From Hydractinia symbiolongicarpus (taxonomy: Eukaryota; Cnidaria; Hydrozoa; Anthoathecata; Hydractiniidae): a stretch of DNA of 64,000 nt. The DNA lies in the NCBI RefSeq assembly GCF_029227915.1, contig NC_079876.1, positions 18,602,001-18,666,000 of the forward strand. The letters run 5' to 3'. Shown here piece by piece: positions 1-11,890 of this stretch (positions are counted from its first letter, which is position 1; each line of letters starts with the position of its first letter). The notes below the pieces were generated by a model that saw only the letters and a program-made list of their open reading frames with translations, did not search any database and had not been told where the DNA came from. The position numbers were made by a program, and so were the translations under genes.

Positions 1-534
1 TTGAAATTTTATGTTAATTTTGTGAGGAAGGACCATACAATTAGATATTACACCTTGTCAGCTGTGTTTTTCTATATTTTGTATAAATTCTTACCGGGTA
101 AAAACTCTGTGCAACGTACCAAAATGACTAATCCTTCTAGATTTAAATTTGATGCGTTTTAAATCGCAGTTTTTTGAAATTTTGTGTAACATTTAATGGG
201 TAGGGACAACTTTCAAAATGTCAACAAAAGTTTTCGTTGACTCAGAAGTACTCCCTACAGCCGTTTTTTTTTTACACGTTGTAAAACTTTTGTGGGAAAA
301 AGTATAAGCAATAACATCAAAATAACTGCATATACATTGAGAGAGATTTGTATTTGATCAGCTTTTTTGTATGTGACATGTTGAGTGATTTTAAATTTTA
401 TTGGTGAGATGTAAAACTTATTTCCGAATAATTTTTGCATTGTTAGAGGTTCAGAGCAAGTAACTTTAGTAGATTTAGATTCTAAATGTCACATATACAC
501 TGCAGTTGTTCCACACCTTCTACTTTTTTGGTCA
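1..534. other. Non-coding AT-rich sequence, probably intron
   Basis: No convincing coding exon was seen on either strand. If the transporter gene starting at 2381 extends leftwards, as its missing N-terminal half implies, this stretch is intron or lies beyond it. The short open frames here have no recognisable motif and no splice-site framing. Confidence 0.4.
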
Positions 535-930
535 TCTATATAATAATACGCCAGTTCCGTGTGTCTGTGACAGGCAAAGTTGATATCGTCATTTTCCTTT
601 GATGTTGCCGAAAAAATTATATATTATATATATATATATATATGTTGGTAAAGGACAGTACGGATTATCGCGTTATTTCTAACATTGTTATTATCCGTGT
701 TGTGACTGTCAGTGTTGTAACTGTCGGTGTTCTTACTGTCGGTTTTGTGAGTATTGCTGTTCTTTTTTATTTTTTGTAATATTTGTGTGGAGGATTTAAT
801 GCGATTTGACATTTAATATTTGGTGTAAAATTTTAAGAACATTTTTTTGTATATGCACTGCTGGTGGCAGCAAAACATCTAAAGCAACCTATTTTTTCAT
901 TGGCCTTTTTCCTAAGTGGATTTATCGACT
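535..930 (+). mobile_element. Degraded Helitron-like element, copy 1
   Basis: It begins TCTATATAATAATACGCC after an A, shares the next 40 or so bases with the element at 932, then diverges into a (TA)n run and a GT-rich block at about 660-780. The right end keeps GTGGATTTATCGACTA but the hairpin's second arm is lost. The next copy starts one base later, so the two lie head to tail. Confidence 0.5.
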
Positions 931-931
931 A

Positions 932-1508
932 TCTATATAATAATACGCCAGTTCCGTGTCTCTGTGACAGGCAAAGTGGATGTGCTTATTTTCCTTTGAT
1001 GTTACCGAAAAATGCATGTCTAATATGTTATATTTTCTGACGTTACGGCGCGACGTCAGTAACACTACTTTAACGTCAATATCCTAAATTAAATTAATGA
1101 AGCTATTACAGTGCACCTAAAACTTTGAGAGCAAATAATTTGGAAACGAGGTGGTGACGTCAATGATTTTTCACCGCGTGGGTAACTAGGGACCATCTAG
1201 GACCAATTTGGGTGATTTTGCCAAAACTATGTCCCAGAATCCGTTTCGGAATGCACAGGTTGATGACGTCATCAAAAAACCTTCAAACCCTAATATCTCT
1301 GCAACCATTTGTCAAAAGTACATGATCCTATACATTTTCCTGCTCAGCGTTTCAAGATCTATACGATGAAGGCAACAGGTATACAAATTTCTAAAAAATA
1401 TTTTTTGAGGTTTTGACGGGTCAGTGCTGACGTCAGCAAAATTTAAAAGACGTTGTTTTTATCTGTTATCCTGCCTAAGTGGATTTTGCCACGGGCCTTA
1501 TTGACTAG
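932..1508 (+). mobile_element. Non-autonomous Helitron-like element, near-complete copy
   Basis: The 5' end is TCTATATAATAATACG preceded by A. The 3' end has a GTGG/CCAC hairpin at about 1483-1496, then 12 nt, then CTAG (1505-1508) followed by T. TC...CTRR ends, a subterminal 3' hairpin and insertion between A and T are the diagnostic Helitron signs. The interior has no open reading frame. It is shared with sequence near 13400-13830 (reverse), 32035-32500, 54904-55598 and 62650-62950 (reverse), including the recurrent block GATGACGTCATCAAAAA. It probably depends on an autonomous partner elsewhere for Rep/helicase. Confidence 0.6.
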
Positions 1509-1509
1509 T

Positions 1510-1635
1510 TTATATAATAATGCAGATTGTAAGATTCGCATTGCTGTATTGTTTTTTTTTTGATGGACGTATGTGTTACATGAATCAAATGAGAAATACA
1601 GTGGATTTTTCCACGGGACACAGCTATAATTAAGT
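1510..1635 (+). mobile_element. Second short Helitron-like element family, plus copy
   Basis: It starts TTATATAATAATGCAGAT directly after the preceding element and ends near GTGGATTTTTCCACGGGA plus CAGCTAT. The inverted counterpart at 53083-53205 shares both ends and the core GGACGTAT. The hairpin matches the other family, but the body is different and only about 125 bp long. Confidence 0.4.
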
Positions 1636-2380
1636 ATTTCATCACCAGGAAGTGTTAGTGGCTATTGGCAAGAAAATTCGACATTGCTAATTTATTTTTT
1701 TAATTATTAGATTGAATCTTGCGAATGGTTAAACATGCGAATTAAAATTTGGTCAAATATATAAGAAAGATTATTTTGCGCTTCCATCGTGTTTGTTTCT
1801 TAGGAATTTTTTTGATTACATTGAACGCGAACAATAAAAAATTGCCTAATTGTGTCATTGAATGTGGCAAAATGGTAGCAATAACACCAATGTATATGTA
1901 GCAGAATGTATTAATTCTTTCTTGGTAAACATATAAAACCAGCACTGATAGTAGTTTAATTCAACACTAACATCAACAGGAATACCCACGCGAACTCTTC
2001 TAGTAAAACCGGAGAACCAAATCTACCGAAATCTCAAAAAAAACAAAAATGTATTTTTTACATCAGGTTGCCAAATAAACAAAAACAAGTTCGAACCAAG
2101 TTTGGCGTTATATAACATTAAATTAATGAATAGCAATTGATTATTGATAAAAGAAAGATAATGTAGCTACAATACTAACCTAAGATTTCTAAGTTAAGAT
2201 TTCTGTCATTAATATTGCAACTAAAACGCCACCTATATGGCCATTTTCTCTTTGAAAAATTTTAAAGTATTTTTTAGTATGCCTACTGTTTTCACATATG
2301 CACCATCACTGACTAAGGTTAAGGCTTATCCTGCATTATGCAAATTATCTTGAGTGTTAAATTGTAAAACTATTTGATAG

Positions 2381-5300
2381 GTTTCTTGGTGTTCCCATGT
2401 GAGCAATATCCAGAAGTTTTCCAGAGCGGTAAATATTTTATATGTTTTATCTTGAAACATGTCTGTTACAAGCCCCTTGAATATCGTAATCGAAGTATAT
2501 TATTTTAAGAGGTCTGTATGAAGATGTTGTTCAGGATTACCAAGAAAGCATGGTACCCATTATCGCACTGATAGCTAATGGTCTCAATAGCATTTAAATT
2601 AGGCACACATCAGTATAATACTGGTATCAGCTCTGTGCAGTTAAAATGAGATATGTTTGGTCGATTAAAAGTTTGTTATTAAACTGAAAATCCTTTTTGG
2701 AGGCAACACAGTGTTCGAGCACCTAAGAAATTTGCCTTTAACTACTCAAAAACGTTTGTGAGTATTATCAGTAGCTCAAAATATTTATTACAGATGATAG
2801 CATTTCTTAAAGGCGTCATTTGTAAATTCACTCTTATTCAAACTAAGTAATCATAATGTAAAGTGTTTTTAAGCAAAGTTCAGACGCTTAGAAAAGTTAC
2901 ATTTTAATGCTAAAACTGGCCTTGTTATACATTTTAAAAGGCTTACTTAAAGACTCTTGCTATTTTAAAAGATTACTTTTCTGTTTTTTCGGAAAGCAAA
3001 TATTATTCCTAAGTTGTTCTCATTGTCTATTCATGTTTTCTGTACGAAATGTTATAATTCTTTGTCTCAAAAGTGTTCTTGGTTTTCAAGAAGAACTTTA
3101 TTTATCAACTATTTTTTTTATATAACGTCACTATTGGTAGTCATCGAACTACCCTTTTAGGAAAAATCAAAATTCAGACATATTTCATGCGGAATGCAAC
3201 CTGAACATAGTTGCATCCTTGATAATAAAGAAGCGAATATGAACTATTAACTTGGACTATTCTATTCCAGGCTCCTTTTTTGAAAGATTTGGTATTTTCC
3301 TTCCAAACTTATTTCTAACCTTTGGCTTGGCGATTTGTATAGCTTTGATCGTGGTGTATGTTCCAAACGTACCAAGGTAATATTTTTCGATACGTTTCTA
3401 AATGTTCTTGACAGTGTTCGCTACAAGGTTCACATGGAGAGATATTTATCGAATGTTCAATGGAGTAGAATGTATGATAAAAAAAATAAGGCAGGAGAAT
3501 ATAAAGATAACTAAAGTGACCGCATCCATTAATTAATTTGATTGAAGATAAATATGTAATAGAATTTTCTTCTTTGCAATCACAACCCTTTCATGGCAAA
3601 TTTCATGCTAAACACCAAATAAAAATCCAAGTGGCATAGTGAAAGTAGTTATTTAGTTCAATTCTTGCAAGTAATATATCATTTGAATGTAGCGTGCTGT
3701 AGGTAGATAAAACCACAGGGAGTAAAAACTGTAATCAGTACGAAGAACAGCTTTATTGTGTTTATTATTTAGAGAAAACAACGACCGGACACCATTATTA
3801 CAAGCGTCACATCATAAATGTCATGGCAGCCTCACAAAAAGCAAAGACAAAGATTTGGAAAATAAATTTGTTCTGCAAATTAATGAAACAAATAATGCGA
3901 ACAGTTGGTTAGAAAAGATAAAGACATATAAGATAGTAAAGTTACTCCGGTAAGTGCATTTCATGATTTGGTCATTTCCATTTGTGCACAATACCTTGCA
4001 CAATCGGTTAAGCATGTGTTGTCAACGTTGTAGGGAAAGGGTTGTTGTTATGTTGTTTTCTTTTTTGCTGTCACTAATTTAGCTATCGTTATCGCCGTTG
4101 TTGTTGTTTTCGTCGATATTTTCATTTTTGCCGTTGGTGTTGTTGTTTTCGTTATCACTGTTGATGTCGTTGTCGTTGTAGCTGTCGACGTTGTCGCTCT
4201 CGGTATTTTATTTGCTGTCGTTGCTGTGCTCATATGTGTTTTGGAACTATTTCTTCAGCTTACGAGATGAGCTTTGACACAATTATAATATTACAGCTTA
4301 GTTTCCTTATTTTCAGTATAAAGGAGTACATCCAAGTCAGCCTACTGTATGCGATTTATTCTATTGCAGCAACTGGAAACGAAGAACTGTTTCCACTATT
4401 TGCAGCTACAGCAACAGAATACAGTAAGTTTGATTAGCAATGTGGGCATTAGTAAATAGGCAATATTCGGAAAGCGTCTAGTATATTATTGTTGTCGTTT
4501 TGAAAAAAATTAGCATTGCGTTTTACCTTATTTTTTCTCATTTTTTTATATTTATTGCTATCTCTATAATGCATTACTGAAATTTATCTCAGATGGTATG
4601 GCATACTCTACATCAAAGATTGGTTTAACACTTTTAACTGTTGCTGCTCTCATGCTTCCTGCTCAATTTCTATTGATACCCAAAGTAAGTTTTCTGCACG
4701 TTTGACAGATTGCATTTGCAATTGCTATCTACATTCTTTCCGAAACAATAGAAAGGTGTAATTTGAGGTGACATACTATTGGTGACCAACCGTGTTTTTC
4801 TAATTATAACAGTCTTCCTGTTAAAATAAAGAAGCAGCTTGTTGATAATTCTTTTGCACATAGGTCACTGAACATTTTGGAGCGAGAAAGGTAAGCTAAA
4901 ACATTTATTAGAAATTACCTGCTGCACAATGTTGGACAAAGTATTGGTGAACAGTGGGCCAAATTTTAAAGATCAGCGCACTTTTGACTAACGCGTTCAA
5001 CATTATGAAATCTGCGTTTTAATGAATGCTCAGGCTAGATAAAGTTTGCATTTTTGGGCGATCTTATTATTTCTAGAGGTCAACAAAACGCGTAGACCTT
5101 CTCGGCCTGCAGATTGTTCCGTAAGCACGCATATTAAAAGCGCGGCTAGTAAATTTTATATGCATTCTACTTAGCACTGACAGTCTGTTATCAGCAGTTA
5201 CTTCAAAGCATTGCGAATTGTCCATACCTTCTTTTCTAATAGAAAATTTTGACTGAGAACATTTCCTTTTAAACAATTTATTTCCTTCCAAACAACTGCC

Positions 5301-6284
5301 TCTGCCTGACAGTGGATTGTACGTAAAGTCATGACAATCCTTGTCCAATTGGAACATAACAGGTTTTTTTTGACTAAAGTGACTATATTAACATTATAGG
5401 TTTTCATTGGAAGTAACCTTTTCTCAGCCTTTCTCTTTCCATGGTCACCAGTTCTGATTGGGATAGTTCCAAGCAGGTTCGTGTATTAAAATAATCTTAA
5501 ACATGTCTGTTTAAAGTTGTTCTGTCCTTTAAAATTGCTTCTTAAAAAAGCTTTGCTCAAAAGATATAATACGACTTAAAATATTTAGTTTTTCACTGTG
5601 TTTTTCATAACATATCATGCCATTCATTTATCAAGAAATATTTGCTAAATTCTTTCGTCACATAAATGTTGGATCTTTGTATTTTGGCAAATTCGCAAGC
5701 ATCTAAAGAAATTAATTGGTTTCTCGAACATAAATCTTATTAAATATTCATGTCACAGAATACTAAAATTTCTGAATGCAATTTATGTTATTGTGGAATA
5801 ATACTTTTTCTTTATATTGTTATTTCAGTACCGGTTTATGGATGGCAGTGGTGTTCGTTTTACTTTTACTAAGACTATGTTTGGTTGGTGGTTTTATCGG
5901 AGTTAATATTCTTATCAATAACACAGTTACATCTGATCTATTAGGATCTGCAAATGGTTTTGCAATGACTTTGTCGTCATTTGGAAGGTAATGGGTTTAA
6001 CCATTTGGAGTAAGCGTTGTTTAATATACGGCCATTAACGTTTCATGAACCACTTTTTATTATTATAGCTATTCTAATTCTCTTTCAGATTGGTTGCACC
6101 AGCTGTTTTGGGCAGTCTATATTCCTGGTCTCTCACAAACATCAAATGCGTTTCGTCAAATACTGATCCAATTGGTTTCCCGTTTAATCAATATTTTACG
6201 TTTTACGTGGTATCACTGTTATATATAATAAATAGTGTCTTTGCATCAACAATTTCACCGTTGTTGGATAAAAGGAAATTATGA
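2381..6284 (+). CDS. MFS transporter, ZIFL/multidrug-type, 3' nine exons (partial)
   Basis: Exons: 2381-2428, 3271-3376, 3773-3949, 4317-4423, 4593-4684, 4864-4890, 5400-5476, 5829-5987 and 6089-6284 (stop TGA). All have AG/GT borders and agreeing phases, giving the last 328 residues. The first exon enters mid-codon, so the N-terminal half lies upstream. Features in order: a Pro/Tyr-rich segment (FPCEQYPEVFQ) and a hydrophobic helix (FLPNLFLTFGLA); a hydrophilic central loop encoded by exon 3; then further membrane helices. Exon 4 has NEELFPLFAATATEY, and exons 8-9 join GSANGFAMTLSSFGR to LVAPAVLGSLYSW. These resemble the C-terminal half of plant ZIFL and fungal/protist multidrug MFS carriers, which move small organic substrates or metal chelates by proton coupling. 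The substrate here is unknown. Exon 6 is only 27 nt. No broken frame was seen. Confidence 0.75.
4021..4233. repeat. GTT-rich low-complexity tract in transporter intron
   Basis: Imperfect GTTGTT/GTCGTT triplets fill the intron just before the exon at 4317. The antisense frame reads as a Thr/Ala-rich peptide, an artefact of the triplet repeat. A similar GT-rich block occurs at about 680-770. Confidence 0.7.
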
Positions 6285-6640
6285 ATCATGGTGGTGTATG
6301 CCAAACTTAAACTTAAACTTTGACAGTTAAATTTCTTGAGTAAAATGTTGTGTAATGAAAACCGTCCAGTAACTCTAATCACTTGTAGTCTACTTGATCC
6401 AGCCACGAGCTAAGCTTCGCTTTCGTTTTTGGTCCAGTGGTTAAATCCTGAGGTCAGCAAAAATTTGAAAAAGTGAGAAAAATTAAAAAAGATTTTTTTA
6501 TAATTTGTATGCCTTCAAAGATTTCAAACATGTTATGGGTCGGTCAGTACCGAAAACTGTTGATTAAATACATAAGCGTCAAAAAGGTTCTTATTAAAAA
6601 TTAAAAAAATCAAATCACATTACAAGGGGTATTTAGCCGG
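6285..6640. other. 3' flank of transporter gene
   Basis: Non-coding AT-rich sequence after the transporter stop codon, presumably 3' UTR and flank. No good AATAAA lies close to the stop. The first cluster of AATAAA-like signals seen is at about 6970-6995. Confidence 0.35.
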
Positions 6641-6662
6641 CGCAATTAGATTCGAAAGAGCT

Positions 6663-6765
6663 AAAACTCATATATATATATATAAGTATAAATATATCAC
6701 ATTTAAATATATCACATTTATATATATCACATTTATATATATCACATTTATATATATCACAGTTA
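6663..6765. repeat. AT microsatellite and 15-bp tandem repeat
   Basis: A (TA)n run is followed by about five copies of a 15-bp unit, TATATATCACATTTA, with minor variants. Confidence 0.8.
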
Positions 6766-6999
6766 TCACTACAAAGAATTCACTCATTCTGTGTTTTCAC
6801 AACTGTAGATTATCACAATAGAGAAAACACGTATTTGTAAAGTTTCGACATTTCGTAGGTTTTTCGTATTTTAGTATATATATTTAAAACTTTATATGTT
6901 TTCAAGCTAACACCTATTTCGTTGACAACAGGTTGTTATAGCTGAAGAAAAATGCTGCATGAATATTTTATAAATAAATGAATAAATAAATAAAGCAAC

Positions 7000-9900
7000 A
7001 AAAATGTATGTGAATGCAAAAGAAGCTATTTCTATAAGTTTATTTTATTCATCGTCATGGCCCTTTTGACCGATAAAAGGGCGTGAAAAGTGCGCCAGTT
7101 TTAAACTAAATTGCAACTGTGTTACGTAATAAGTGCAGCAGGTAAAAGTATTTACAACTGTGTCCCTTTGCTTATGTTTTTGAAATGCTGTTTGTCACCT
7201 TTTCAAGTGAGAACCTATTTCAACACCAGCGACATGAGGAATGGGTCCTGGGAGATAAATCAATGAGTGGTAATTTTTTTAATTTAACCAACAGAAGTCT
7301 GGAGACTTTTGACACAAATTTATAAAACGTATTCATCTACATAGTTCCTGGACAATTTTTTTTTTCTATAAAAACGCAGGCAACAGTCTGTGTTACCCTG
7401 TCCAGCTAAAACAGTCAACCACAATTTCATTTCGTGGATTAATTTTTGGTGAAGGCTCCAATATAACTGTATAAATATATGAAACTTACAACAATTAAAA
7501 CTGGCCGACAGCCTATCGTGAAAATAAAAATGATTGTGAGCAAAAATAATCGGATCAATCGTTAAATTTTGCACAGAATATATACTTTCCTTTTGCTGGA
7601 GGTAGCTATGACTAGCCACAACCCAGTTGCGGCAAAGTAGCAATCACATTGGTATAAGATCACATAAGTATTGTTAGCTAGAGTAAGAAGCTGTTATAGC
7701 AAACGGAAGAAAACCTTAGAAGAATACCAATAAAAATGGTCAGCAAAATATATAGCTGAAAAACGTAAAAGAAATAATGAAACAAATACAAAGCATTTTA
7801 AAAATCCCGCAGCAAGATTAAAAAAGCTATTGCTACTTCGGCACCATTTTGACGCCCGAACAGATAAACAACAGATAAACGTGTCGCCCATTATCAAATT
7901 GTTTACTCTGTGGGGACCTGGAATGAAGCTGCACTCAGCAATTTTTAACACACAAAATACGACTATTATTATATAGTCAGGGAAACATGCATCGAAACGC
8001 TGGGTTAAGTCACAAGTAACTCTCTGCTCCGGTGTAAACGACCGGTTGAGCGCTTAGCCGTAACCTGTGCCACACATCCAGGTTGACCACTTTAGTACAG
8101 ATATACAGTATGTCGTAAATCGGGTAAAACGCACACGGCATTGTAGGGTTTCAGGTGTATTATATTTTCTTAAAAAATAACTTTCACTAAACGTTAGCTG
8201 AAATAAAAACACAGTTTTCAACCTGTTGTTACCCCCTTATAGCAAAAACGGTCGGCTAACATTTTTTTATATTGCGGATTAATTTCAGGTGAAATTGCTT
8301 AGTACGGGTAAACCGTATAGGTGTAATATCCATAAAAAATTCTCTGCACTTTTGGGTTAAATAAAAATCCATTAAAGAGCATGTCATTACCTGTCATTAC
8401 CTCATTATTTCATTTTGTAAAATTAGATATCTTGTTGTAAGCAAAACTGCATATGGCTACTTCCGTTTTGGGTAGCCACAACTCAACATTAAAAATAAAT
8501 AATAATATAACAAACTGAATAGAAAGTTTAAAATAATATGAACAAATAAGGATGGATGTAGCTAACTAGATCTTATTTATTTAGCCTAAATCTTAAAATT
8601 GTTGTTTAGGATTTAAACATGGCTAGAAAACGTAACAATATATTTATCTTAAAACATGAAAACAAATACAGAAAACGTATATTACAAAAATAAAATGCTT
8701 TTAGAAGAATAAAGGATTTAACAGAGACCTACAAACCTAACACCAATCACGACCACGACTTGCTTCCATCTTCTTACAAAATTTCAGACTACCTTTTCTG
8801 TCCTTTGCCGGAGCGTATAAAAGGTTAAAAGTGCCGTTGTGGTAATAAGCGCGGGCAAAAATAATTTAACAATAAAAAAACGAAGGCAACAAAATTTTAA
8901 GACTTGCTGATTGGATCATTTTTTATAAATTCGCAGCTGCCCAAATTCGCTGAAAGCGGAAAAATAAAATAAAATCTCCCCCGTACGGTATAAAAAAGTC
9001 CGTATTTGCGTGCGTATGCAACACAGCTTTTTTTCGCGCACAAACAGACAGGCGGAATGTGGCTAGAATTAAAGAGATAGTCAGTGGCCCATAGATAAAT
9101 CAACATGTTTGTCCATCCTTTATATGTCGCATTTCTTGTGTCCGCCACTGCGATACCCTTTTGCGCAGAGGCGGACAAAATACGGGTATTATTTTTATAG
9201 AGAGTAAATTTATCTTAGCATGAATTAATGAGGAAAATATGAGAGAAGGCAACGAAAAACGAAAAAAACACAAAGAAACAAAGAAACAAGGAAACACATA
9301 CCAAGGAAACACACTAACTGACAAAAAAAATTACATATCGCAAACTAAATTCGTACATTCAAAACGTGTTCCTTGAATTTCTGTGATGTCCATAAAACAC
9401 TTCTATGAATTCATATAACCTCTATGACGACATAAACTATCTATAAATAAAGTCATAGAGTTACTAGAAAAAGAAAGTATGAAAAAGTGAACATTTTTAA
9501 TTCCATGAGAAACATGCATCTGTTCTAAAAATACAGGCGAGTTATTAAATAACAGTAGACGACGGCAGAGGACCCGCTCAATGACGATGGACGAGTGTAG
9601 GTTAGCCACTAAATAAAGGTGGGCGAATTAAAAAATACGCGAATATAGACACATCAAAGAAAGCACCTTTGTGGATGATTTTGGAAGAACTAGTGAACAA
9701 TTTTTTTTAACCTGACATAAATTCTAGACTCACAAAAAGGGGAAAAAACATTTCAGAGTATCTTGGTCGGAACAAGAAAATTGAACAGAATAACTTTCCA
9801 TCCCCAATCAAGTGATCACAACGCATTAAAACAAAACGAAACAAAAGTTTTTCTACACACATATTTCAATAAAATTAGGAAAAAAAGCCTAAAAATTATA

Positions 9901-11860
9901 ACACAACAACAGATAAAAGCTTTGCTTTTATTGTGTGATTTGCGGTTTATTTAGTTGTGTTATCATATCATTTTGTAGATCATTTTTCCCTTAATGATTT
10001 CTGCAGTCGTAAGAACATGAATTTAACATGCACTTCAGGCTCTAAAAATTCACGTTATTTCTATAAGAATATCCTCCGTAAAAAGATAAAATGACACAAA
10101 AAGTTAAGAAGATCTTAGGAATAAGGTCATCTTAAAATTCCGCTTGCATCCTTGTGTTGTTTTATTCTTTGTGCACTCATATAAACTTGCATTCTTTCAT
10201 CGATGTAAATTGTCACTTCTCATGTTTCATTTTAAGTATTTTTCTTCCCCACAAAGTTGACAGCCTGTTAGTGAAATAAGGCTAACCTTAGGGGTGATCT
10301 GTACAGCGGTTTCCCCAATTGTTTAATTTTTGATTGTGTTAAGAATATCCTTATAATATATTAGGACCACTTTTGTTCAAAAGTTAAGAATCTTCACGTT
10401 GAAACTAAAAAAACATTATTTTTTTTATATAAAAACATCGTGTATGGATATTAAGAATAGAATTCACTGGTATTTAATACTTTTAAAAAATTAACTAAAA
10501 ATGTTCTATGTTTACACGTAGTTAATTTCAGCATTGGAAATATAATGCCTAGCTGTTTATTTTTCCCATTTAGAACACACGCTGTTTAAATGGTTGCTGT
10601 TAAATTAGTCCCTTTTTTATGCGTGTCACTTTATGTTTTAGAAGAAAATATCTCGTATAAAAGCATACACGTATATGATTGGAGTGATTTTTAACAGGAT
10701 TTTATTTTTAGTATGCAGTGTTCATCATATTATACCTATCATTCATATCGTCTAGTAGAATACCTGGTTTCCACTAACAATATACCTCTTTTGTTTTGTA
10801 GCTGAAAAGTATCTAAACAGAACTACAAATGTTGCAAGGAGCGTGAGTGTTTAATGCAAACAATGTCCAGTTAGTTCATGAAATTTATTCTAAATATACT
10901 TTACTTGTTTATAAACACAGAGAATAATTGTCAGCCGTGTGAAAGAGTTTGTTTATATTTGGAGTAGTGTTTTAATGACCACAACTTTCTTATTTCGATA
11001 GACGAAAACGATAGTAGAGTTCTGTTGAACGGACAGCGAAAGCATTTTAGTTGCAAATTGTGGCTAACAGTGGCTAACAGTGTAATAGTTTAATAGTATC
11101 ACAAAGTAGCTGCACAACATTTACATTTAGCACTTATCAAGTCATTTATTTGTTATATGAATTTTTAAGTTCCCAGGTAAGAATTTCTCAATTTCAGGGT
11201 GTTCCAGTGTTATTTTCTTGAAACCCAGTTCCTTAATAAAGGAATATGTTTGCTCGTAAATATTTTCCATACACGAAGATCTCTTAATTAAAATTCTGAT
11301 ACAGTGAACTTTCTTTTTCTCGAATTCACAAGGGAACAATTTTTTTTTGAGATAGAAAAAGCTCAATGTAAAGAAAGAAAATTCTGCTCGAAAGTCACGG
11401 AGAATGGAGTGCGTTTTTGACATAAGAAAAGTTTGAAACAAATGTTATTGAAGATTTATTTTATCTAAGGTTTGTTAAATTCTAAGAATGTCATCACCGA
11501 GAGAAAGAACGATGAGTTCGCAATTTAATATTATTTTTCAATTAAAAGCTTTTCTTTCTAAGAATATAAAAAAACTTGAGACAACTTAGAAATCATTGTA
11601 ACTTACCAATTTAAATCTTTGCAAAGCATTGTAAAGCTAACCTTGTCAAATCTTGTCAACAAGAAATTGGAGAATATAAAAAAATGTTTGCATAACAAAC
11701 AAACTCATTCTAAATGTTTAATGATCAACAAATGTTGGAAATTTCACCAGAAAATTCTAAATAATTTGATCCAGCAGGGTTGTAAAGTCAAAAGTATGTA
11801 CTGTTATATTGATTTATGTCTAATGCTATTTTTAGTATAAAATGCGTTCATTCCTGCTCT
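7000..11860. other. Intergenic region without supported genes
   Basis: Minus-strand open frames around 7320-7951, 8897-9609 and 11142-11441 are short, overlapping and lack motifs or paired splice signals, so they are not called. The segment at about 7980-8100 has a diverged relative at 35935-36055, showing a dispersed repeat. No promoter can be read for gene A. Confidence 0.4.
7978..8100. repeat. Dispersed repeat, copy 1
   Basis: Matches 35935-36055 over about 120 bp. Shared blocks include CACAAGTAACT, GGTTGAGC and GTGCCACACAT. Neither copy has an open frame or visible termini, so the class is unknown. Confidence 0.5.
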
Positions 11861-11890
11861 GTTAGTTTAAAAAATCAAAAGAACTGAAAA

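Noticed and set aside
4048-4233. Thr/Ala-rich minus-strand frame
   Set aside because: Translation of a GTT/GTC triplet-rich intron tract.
7320-7951. Minus-strand frames of 85-107 codons
   Set aside because: Overlapping short frames with biased AT-rich composition and no motif.
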